DNA from: Streptomyces sp. 35G-GA-8
GTDB taxonomy: Bacteria; Actinomycetota; Actinomycetes; Streptomycetales; Streptomycetaceae
DNA length: 64,000 bases
Assembly (NCBI RefSeq): GCF_023534745.1
Contig: NZ_JAMHJQ010000006.1
Coordinates: 476,842 to 540,841 of the forward strand
Reading direction: 5' to 3'
The notes under the pieces are model-generated. The model made no database searches and was not told the DNA's origin. It worked only from the letters and a program-made list of their open reading frames with translations. This document shows, one piece after another, positions 58,021-64,000 of the stretch (position 1 is its first letter; each line of letters begins with the position of its first letter). The translations under genes and the position numbers were made by a program.

Positions 58021-60921
58021 ATGTCTGGACCGTCAGCACTGTCAGGGCCGCCGAAACGGAGGCGGACATGGTCGAGATGGCTCACCGCTCTCGCGTTGAT
58101 CGTCGCGGGCGGTGCCGTCACCGGCCCCGCCGCCGGCGCCCCCGCCCCCGACTCCGCCGCCATGTCGGCCGCCGCGCCCGCCGCCCCCGCGGCCATCCCG
58201 CCCGGCGACTACCAGCAGGTACAACTGGCGCTCGGGCCAGCCGAGTTGGGTGAGGCCATGTCGCTCGCGGTACTGCCGGACCGCGCGGTCGTGCATACCG
58301 CCCGCGACGGCACAGTGCGCTTCACCGACGCCGCGGGCAACACCAAGACGGCTGGGAAGCTCGACGTCTACACCCATGACGAGGAAGGGCTCCAGGGCAT
58401 AGCCGCCGACCCCGGCTTCGCCTCCAACCGCTATCTCTACCTGTACTACTCACCCAAGCTGAACACCCCTGGGGGCGACGCCCCGGTCACCGGTTCGGCC
58501 GCCTCCTTCGAGCCGTGGAAGGGTCATCTCAATCTCTCCCGGTTCACCCTGAAGACCGACGGCACCCTCGACATGGCCAGCGAGAAGGTCGTCCTCGAAG
58601 TGCCCAACGACCGCGGCCAGTGCTGCCACGTCGGCGGGGACATCGACTTCGACGCCGCCGGGAACCTCTATCTGACCACCGGTGACGACACCAACCCGTT
58701 CGAGTCGAGCGGCTACTCACCGATCGACGAACGGACCGACCGCAACCCGCAGTTCGACGCCCAGCGCTCCTCCGGCAACACCAACGACCTGCGCGGCAAG
58801 GTCCTCAGGATCAAGCCGACGGCCGCTGGCGGCTACACGATCCCGGCCGGGAACCTCTTCGCCCCCGGTACGGCGCAGACCCGTCCCGAGATCTACGCGA
58901 TGGGCTTCCGCAACCCCTTCCGGATGTCGGTCGACAAGGCCACCGGCATCGTCTACCTCGGCGACTACGGACCCGACGCCGGGGGCACCGACGGGGGCGG
59001 GCGCGGACCCGCCGGTCAGGTCGAGTTCAACCGCATCACCGCACCCGGCAACTACGGCTGGCCGTACTGCACCGGCACGAACACCGCCGCCGAGACCTAC
59101 GGTGAGTACACCTTCCCGAGCGGTCCCACCGGGGCGAAGTACAACTGCGCCGGTGGCCCGACCAACAACTCCTTCCGCAACACGGGCCAGACCACGCTGC
59201 CCCCGGCCAAGCCGAGCTGGATCAGATACGGCGGCGACGCCGGCTCCCCGCCCGAGTTCGGCGGCGGCTCCGAATCGCCCATGGGCGGACCGGTCTACCG
59301 CTACGACCCGAATCTGAACTCCAGTGTGAAGTTCCCGCAGTCCCTCGACGGCCGCTTCTTCGCCGGTGAGTACGGCCGCAAGTGGATCAAGGCCATCGAG
59401 GTGAAGGCCGACGGCTCCCCCGGCGTCATCGAGGCCTTCCCCTGGACCGGCACCCAGGTCATGGACCAGGCATTCGGCCCGGACGGCGCGCTGTATGTGC
59501 TCGACTACGGCACCGGCGCCGGCAACCAGGCCCTCTACCGCGTCGAGTACCTGGGCGGCAGCAACCGCAATCCGGTCGCCGTCGCGGCGGCGGACAAGAC
59601 CTCCGGGCCCACCCCCCTGACCGTCGCGTTCTCCTCGCAGGGCAGCAACGACCCCGAGGGCAAGGCCCTCACCTACGCCTGGGACTTCGGCGACGGCGCC
59701 ACCTCCACCCAGGCCAACCCCTCCCACACGTACACCACCAAGGGGACCTTCCGGCCGACGCTGACGGTCAAGGACCCGGAGGGGCTCACCGGCTCGGCGA
59801 GCCTGGTGGTGACGGCGGGCAACACGGCGCCGACCGTCAATCTCACCGCCCCCAAGGACGGCGAGCTGTTCTCCTTCGGTGACACCGTGCCCTTCAACGT
59901 CACCGTCACCGACCCCGAGGACGGCGCCATCGACTGCGCCAAGGTCAAGGTCACCTATCTCCTGGGCCATGACGAGCACCGTCACGCGATCACCTCGAAG
60001 AACGGCTGCACCGGCACGATCGCGGTGCCGACCGACGGTGAGCACGACAGCGCCGCCAATCTCTACGGTGTCTTCGACGCCGAGTACACGGACACGGCCG
60101 GACTGACCACACACAGCATCCGTATCCTCCAGCCGCGCCACCGGCAGGCCGAGCATTTCTCGGCCCAGTCCGGCATCCAGGTGGCCGCGCACGGCCCCGC
60201 CGAGGGCGGCAACACCGTCGGCTTCACCGACAACGGCGACTGGATCTCCTTCAAGCCCTACGCGGTGGGGAACGCCAACAGGATCACGGCCCGGGTCTCC
60301 TCCGCCGGCCCCGGCGGCACCATCGAGGTACGTACCGGATCGGCCACCGGCACGCTGCTCGGCACGGTGACCGTACCGAATACCGGCGGCTGGGAGACCT
60401 TCACCGACGTTTCCGCCAATCTGGCCAACGCACCCGCAGGGTCAACGGAGTTGTTCCTCGTCTTCAAGGGACCCACGGGACAGGGCAACCTCTTCGACGT
60501 GGACGCCTTCACCTTCGCCACCGGCACCGGTGCCACCAGCCAGACGGTGGAGGGGGAGTCGTACTCCTCGTCCCAGGGCGTCCAGATCGCCGACCACGCC
60601 CCGGCCAGCGGCGGCAAGACGCTCGGCTATATCGACAACGGCGACTGGGCGGGATACGCGTCCGTGCCGACGGCCGGGACCAAGACCTTCAGCGCGAAGG
60701 TCTCCTCGGGCGGCGCGGGCGGCACCATCCAGATCCGCTCCGGATCGGCGACCGGCGCCCTGCTCGGCTCCGTCGCCGTCCAGCCCACCGGCGGCTGGGA
60801 GACCTTCACCACCGTCTCCACCGCCCTGACCGGCACCGCCGCCTCAGGAGCGCTGTTCCTCTCCTTCACCGGCGGCGCGGGCTCCCTGTTCGACATCGAC
60901 ACCCTCACCCTCACCAAGTGA
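58021..60921 (+). CDS. secreted PQQ-type sugar dehydrogenase with PKD and two CBM6 domains
   Basis: The 966-residue protein has an N-terminal signal peptide (about residues 1-40), a GSDH-like beta-propeller (about 65-510: GLQGIAADPGF, GNLYLTTGDDTNP, GFRNPFRMSVD), a PKD domain (about 515-600, GDGATSTQANPSHTYTTKGTF), an Ig-like domain to about 700 and two CBM6-like carbohydrate-binding domains (708-840 and 842-966, each with DNGDW). It likely oxidises sugars at plant or fungal polysaccharides outside the cell. RBS AGGAAGGAAG. It is followed at 20 bp by the ThuA fusion. Confidence 0.85.
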   Translation: MSGPSALSGPPKRRRTWSRWLTALALIVAGGAVTGPAAGAPAPDSAAMSAAAPAAPAAIPPGDYQQVQLALGPAELGEAMSLAVLPDRAVVHTARDGTVRFTDAAGNTKTAGKLDVYTHDEEGLQGIAADPGFASNRYLYLYYSPKLNTPGGDAPVTGSAASFEPWKGHLNLSRFTLKTDGTLDMASEKVVLEVPNDRGQCCHVGGDIDFDAAGNLYLTTGDDTNPFESSGYSPIDERTDRNPQFDAQRSSGNTNDLRGKVLRIKPTAAGGYTIPAGNLFAPGTAQTRPEIYAMGFRNPFRMSVDKATGIVYLGDYGPDAGGTDGGGRGPAGQVEFNRITAPGNYGWPYCTGTNTAAETYGEYTFPSGPTGAKYNCAGGPTNNSFRNTGQTTLPPAKPSWIRYGGDAGSPPEFGGGSESPMGGPVYRYDPNLNSSVKFPQSLDGRFFAGEYGRKWIKAIEVKADGSPGVIEAFPWTGTQVMDQAFGPDGALYVLDYGTGAGNQALYRVEYLGGSNRNPVAVAAADKTSGPTPLTVAFSSQGSNDPEGKALTYAWDFGDGATSTQANPSHTYTTKGTFRPTLTVKDPEGLTGSASLVVTAGNTAPTVNLTAPKDGELFSFGDTVPFNVTVTDPEDGAIDCAKVKVTYLLGHDEHRHAITSKNGCTGTIAVPTDGEHDSAANLYGVFDAEYTDTAGLTTHSIRILQPRHRQAEHFSAQSGIQVAAHGPAEGGNTVGFTDNGDWISFKPYAVGNANRITARVSSAGPGGTIEVRTGSATGTLLGTVTVPNTGGWETFTDVSANLANAPAGSTELFLVFKGPTGQGNLFDVDAFTFATGTGATSQTVEGESYSSSQGVQIADHAPASGGKTLGYIDNGDWAGYASVPTAGTKTFSAKVSSGGAGGTIQIRSGSATGALLGSVAVQPTGGWETFTTVSTALTGTAASGALFLSFTGGAGSLFDIDTLTLTK

Positions 60922-60941
60922 AGTGCCGGAAAGGGACCGTG

Positions 60942-63674
60942 ATGTTCCATCGACCCCCACGCCGACCGTCCGCCGGCCGACGCCGAATACCGTCGGCTCT
61001 CGCCTCGGCCCTCGTGGCCACCCTCGCCCTCCTCGGGGCGTTCCTGACACCGGCCGTCACCGCGCAGGCCGCCGACCCCGCCTACAAGGTGCTCGTCTTC
61101 TCCAAGACGGCGGGCTTCCGCCACGACTCCATTCCGGCCGGTACCCAGGCCATCCGTGATATCGGCGCGGCCAACAACTTCACGGTCACGGCCACCGAGG
61201 ACGGCGCCGCCTTCACCCAGGCCAATCTGGCCCAGTTCAAGACGGTGGTGTTCCTCAGCACCACCGGCGACGTGCTCAACGACTCCCAGCAGTCGGCCCT
61301 CCAGTCGTACCTCGACGGTGGCGGCGGCTATGTCGGCGTGCACGCGGCGGCCGACACCGAGTACGGCTGGCCGCAGTACGAGGGGATCGTCGGCGCCTGG
61401 TTCAAGAGCCACCCGGCGATCCAGCAGGCCACGCTGAAGACCGAGGACCGGGCCCACGCGGCCACCGCCCACCTCGGCCAGACCTGGTCCAGGACCGACG
61501 AGTGGTACGACTACCGGACCAACCCGCGTGCCAATGTGCGCGTGCTCCAGAGTCTCGACGAAAGCAGCTACAGCGGCGGGACGATGGGCGGCGACCACCC
61601 CATCACCTGGTGCCACCCCCAGGGCAACGGCCGGTCGTTCTACACCGGTCTCGGCCACACCGCCGAGTCCTACGCCGACCCCGCCTTCCGCTCCCTGCTC
61701 CTCGGCGGGATCCGGTACGCGGCGGGCTTCGCGAAGGCCGACTGCCGGGCGGAGAGCGGCTACACCCCGATCTACAACGGCTCGACCACCGGCTGGTCGC
61801 AGGCCGGTCCCGGCAGCTTCACCAACACCGACGCCACCCTCACCTCGACGGGCGGCATGGGGCTGTTCTGGTACCGCGCGAAGGAGTACAACGCCTACTC
61901 CCTCAAGCTCGACTGGAAGATGCAGGGCGACGACAACTCCGGTGTCTTCGTGGGCTTCCCCGCCTCCGACGACCCCAACTCGGCGGTGAACCAGGGGTAC
62001 GAGATCCAGATCGACGCCACCGACACCGCCGACAGAACCACGGGCGCTGTCTACGGCTTCAAGTCGGCGGACATCGCCGCCAGGGACGGCGCGCTCAACC
62101 CGCCGGGGGAGTGGAACGGCTACGAGATCCGGGTGGAGGGGGAAAGGCTCCAGGTCTTCCTCAACGGTGTGAAGATCAATGACTTCACCAACACCGACCC
62201 CGCCCGGTCCCTGGCGCAGGGCCACATCGGCATCCAGAACCACGGCGCCGGCGACGATGTGTCCTTCCGTAACATCCGGATCAAGGAACTCGGCGGCACC
62301 GGCACGCCACCGTCGACCTTCGAGGGCGAGTCGTACACCTCGTCCTTTGGGGTGCAGCCCGCCGACCACGCCTCCGCCAGCGGCGGCAGGACCCTCGGCT
62401 ATATCGAGAACGGCGACTGGGCCGGCTACTCACAGGCATCGCTCACCGGGACCAGGACATTCACCGCGAAGATCTCCTCGGGCGGTGCCGGCGGCACCAT
62501 CCAGGTCCGCTCCGGATCAGCCACCGGACCAGTGCTCGGCTCACTGGCCGTACCGAACACCGGCGGCTGGGAGAACTTCCGTACCGTCTCCACCGCGCTG
62601 ACCGGTACCCCGACCGGACCGGTCTTCCTGACCTTCACCGGCGGGGCCGGCTCCCTCTTCGACATCGACACCTTCACCCTGGAGAAGCAGGCGGTGACCG
62701 CCGCCCTGTCGTCCAATGTGCATCTCTTCTACTACCCGTGGTACGGCAGTCCGGTGAAGAACGGCAGCTACCGCCACTGGCAGCAGGGCGGCCGCACCCC
62801 GCCGCAGGACATCGGCGCCGACCTCTACCCGAAGCTGGGGGCGTACGACTCCGGTGACTTCGCCGGGGCCGTCGCCCAGCACATGCGCTGGGTCAAGCAG
62901 TCGGGCGCCGGTGTCATCGTCTACAGCTGGTGGGGGAGGGGCGGTTACGAGGACACCCTCGCCAAGGGCGTGCTGGACGCCGCCCAGCAGCAGGGTGTCA
63001 AGGTGGCCTGGCACATCGAGCCGTACACGGGGCGCACCGCGGCCTCCGTCGTCTCCGACATCCAGTATCTCAACTCCACCTACGGGAGCCATCCCGCCTA
63101 CTACCGCGACGCCGAACACAACAACCGCCCGGCCTTCTACATCTTCGAGAGCCTGAAGATCACGGACTGGGCCGCACTCGACCAGGTCACCCAGAACAAC
63201 ACGGTCCTGGCGCAGACCACCGACACCTCGAAGATCGCGCACTTCTCGGGGCTCTACACCTACGACGGCATCGCGGGCGCCACCGCCCCCGGCTGGAAGC
63301 AGGCCGGTGACTACGCCAAGGCCAACGGTCTGATCTGGGCGCCCTCGGTGGCACCCGGCTATATCGACGACCGCGCGGTACCGGGCAACACCACCCCCAC
63401 GGTCGGCCGGGACAACGGCGCGGCCTACGACAAGCAGTGGAACAACGCGCTCGACCCGGCCATCGGCGGATCGCCCACCTGGGTCTCCGTCACCTCCTTC
63501 AACGAGTGGCACGAGGGCAGTTCGATCGAGCCCGCGGCCGCCAACCCGCCCGCCGGTTTCGGCTACCAGACCTTCTCCGGCGCGTACGGGAAGACCGGCG
63601 CCGAGGCGGAGACCGCCTATCTCGACCGCACGAAGTACTGGGTGGGCCAGTTCGACGCACGGCGCGTGCGCTGA
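60942..63674 (+). CDS. secreted ThuA-DUF1080-CBM6-GH99 multidomain protein
   Basis: The 910-residue protein begins with a signal peptide (cut near residue 44, AQA|ADPAYK). Then come a ThuA domain (about 46-265), a DUF1080/3-keto-disaccharide hydrolase beta-sandwich (about 275-448, with WKMQGDDNSGVFVGFP), a CBM6 (about 460-585) and a GH99/endo-mannosidase-like barrel (about 590-905, with YYPWYGSP, YSWWGRGGYEDTLAKG and WHIEPYTG). It may act on the keto-sugar made by the dehydrogenase upstream; inferred. Start ATG 60942 with GGAAAGGGA; GTG 60939 is possible. Confidence 0.85.
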   Translation: MFHRPPRRPSAGRRRIPSALASALVATLALLGAFLTPAVTAQAADPAYKVLVFSKTAGFRHDSIPAGTQAIRDIGAANNFTVTATEDGAAFTQANLAQFKTVVFLSTTGDVLNDSQQSALQSYLDGGGGYVGVHAAADTEYGWPQYEGIVGAWFKSHPAIQQATLKTEDRAHAATAHLGQTWSRTDEWYDYRTNPRANVRVLQSLDESSYSGGTMGGDHPITWCHPQGNGRSFYTGLGHTAESYADPAFRSLLLGGIRYAAGFAKADCRAESGYTPIYNGSTTGWSQAGPGSFTNTDATLTSTGGMGLFWYRAKEYNAYSLKLDWKMQGDDNSGVFVGFPASDDPNSAVNQGYEIQIDATDTADRTTGAVYGFKSADIAARDGALNPPGEWNGYEIRVEGERLQVFLNGVKINDFTNTDPARSLAQGHIGIQNHGAGDDVSFRNIRIKELGGTGTPPSTFEGESYTSSFGVQPADHASASGGRTLGYIENGDWAGYSQASLTGTRTFTAKISSGGAGGTIQVRSGSATGPVLGSLAVPNTGGWENFRTVSTALTGTPTGPVFLTFTGGAGSLFDIDTFTLEKQAVTAALSSNVHLFYYPWYGSPVKNGSYRHWQQGGRTPPQDIGADLYPKLGAYDSGDFAGAVAQHMRWVKQSGAGVIVYSWWGRGGYEDTLAKGVLDAAQQQGVKVAWHIEPYTGRTAASVVSDIQYLNSTYGSHPAYYRDAEHNNRPAFYIFESLKITDWAALDQVTQNNTVLAQTTDTSKIAHFSGLYTYDGIAGATAPGWKQAGDYAKANGLIWAPSVAPGYIDDRAVPGNTTPTVGRDNGAAYDKQWNNALDPAIGGSPTWVSVTSFNEWHEGSSIEPAAANPPAGFGYQTFSGAYGKTGAEAETAYLDRTKYWVGQFDARRVR

Positions 63675-63722
63675 CGCCCTGACCCGCTGATCCGCCACCC
63701 CCTGTCCGCCGCGCGGCGGACA

Positions 63723-63759
63723 CCGTACGGGCCCCGGCATCCCGCCGGGGCCCGTACGG
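63723..63759 (+). terminator. strong intrinsic terminator
   Basis: A perfect 16-bp stem (left arm starts CCGTACGGGCC) with loop ATCCC lies 49 bp after the stop of the GH99 fusion. Confidence 0.88.
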
Positions 63760-63843
63760 GCTTAAGACAGCGGCTATACGCCTGCCACCCGGCCGTGGTG
63801 ATCACGTCGTCTTCCGGCCACCCCCTCCTGCGAGCCTCCACAA

Positions 63844-64000
63844 ATGCTCGCCCTGAACGCTGATGTGGACCCGAACCGATGCCGGACGCTGGGGCTCGCG
63901 GGGTCCGTCGCGCTCACCGTCGGCGGGCTGACCGCGGGCGCGCTGCCGGTACGCGACGCGCTGCTGCCCTCCTCGGGCCGGGCCGCCCTGGGTGTGCTCT
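63844..64000 (+). CDS. N-terminus of a membrane protein, possibly MptB-type mannosyltransferase (3' truncated)
   Basis: The frame is open to the window end. The 52 visible residues include RCRTLGLAGSVALTVGGLTAG, a hydrophobic first helix similar to the N-terminus of actinobacterial polyprenol-phosphomannose-dependent alpha-1,6-mannosyltransferases. Only one helix is seen, so the assignment is weak. It lies 85 bp after a strong terminator and is therefore a new transcription unit. Confidence 0.45.
   Translation, partial: MLALNADVDPNRCRTLGLAGSVALTVGGLTAGALPVRDALLPSSGRAALGVL

Noticed and set aside
1-64000. Mobile elements, att sites, tRNA or rRNA genes
   Set aside because: I looked for transposase or integrase motifs, long terminal inverted repeats and tRNA-like cloverleafs with CCA ends, and found none that I could support.

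Overview
The window is 64 kb of very GC-rich DNA. Gene density, GTG starts, ATGA overlaps and gene families (type B L31, matABC-like malonate operon, DUF2510, CU044_5270, group 1h/5 NiFe hydrogenase) point to a Streptomyces or a close relative. I see no rRNA, tRNA, CRISPR array, phage or transposase gene.

Layout. 1-2319: end of an operon with divergent TrpF-like and TrpC-like enzymes plus an alpha/beta hydrolase, probably the edge of a specialised-metabolite or modified-indole pathway. 2478-4252: metF and a DUF1772 membrane protein. 4331-6350: a zinc-starvation locus, with a cysteine-free ribosomal protein L32 in an operon with a MinD/CooC-type ATPase and an SCO5389-like protein, divergent from a histidine-rich protein; a Zur-like dyad lies between them. 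6463-15173: TetR and MarR regulators with drug-type MFS pumps, aldo/keto reductases, a cold-shock protein, a histidine phosphatase, and a second zinc-independent ribosomal protein (L31 type B) with its own Zur-like dyad. 15166-21307: a secreted ThuA protein and a malonate uptake/activation operon (GntR, MatC-like, MatB, carboxyltransferase). 21389-22420: a DUF2510 membrane protein.

22484-34362 looks like one sulfur regulon. A cupin gene is divergent from an Rrf2 regulator and a DsbA-like gene. The large operon that follows starts with a promoter, a dyad and an apparently leaderless 24-codon Cys-containing leader peptide. It then encodes a Tat lipoprotein, two permeases, two ATPases, an acyl-CoA-dehydrogenase-like enzyme, an SsuD-like flavin monooxygenase and a flavin reductase. 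Two near-identical dyads, one before the cupin and one over the -35 of the transporter operon, fit control by the Rrf2 protein in response to sulfur or cysteine status.

34514-39497: a sigma factor with a CU044_5270 partner, a hydrolase with a Cys in place of the nucleophilic Ser, an SDR behind a MerR-type promoter and an aldo/keto reductase. 39583-54324 (minus strand): a complete uptake [NiFe]-hydrogenase locus (small and large subunits, NifU/zinc-ribbon protein, DUF5947, DUF6084, a further accessory protein, maturation protease, small DUF6893-type protein, hypABFCDE) with a PadR regulator on the opposite strand. It resembles the actinobacterial enzyme that oxidises atmospheric H2. 54643-57628: phosphate genes (PstS-like membrane fusion, small membrane protein, PiT transporter) with a PHO-box-like direct repeat upstream. 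58021-63674: two large secreted carbohydrate proteins (PQQ-type sugar dehydrogenase with PKD and CBM6 domains; ThuA-DUF1080-CBM6-GH99 fusion) behind a promoter with a LacI-like operator. 63844 to the end: start of a membrane protein, possibly an MptB-type mannosyltransferase.

Calls rest on reading translated sequence and remembered family motifs. No database search was run.
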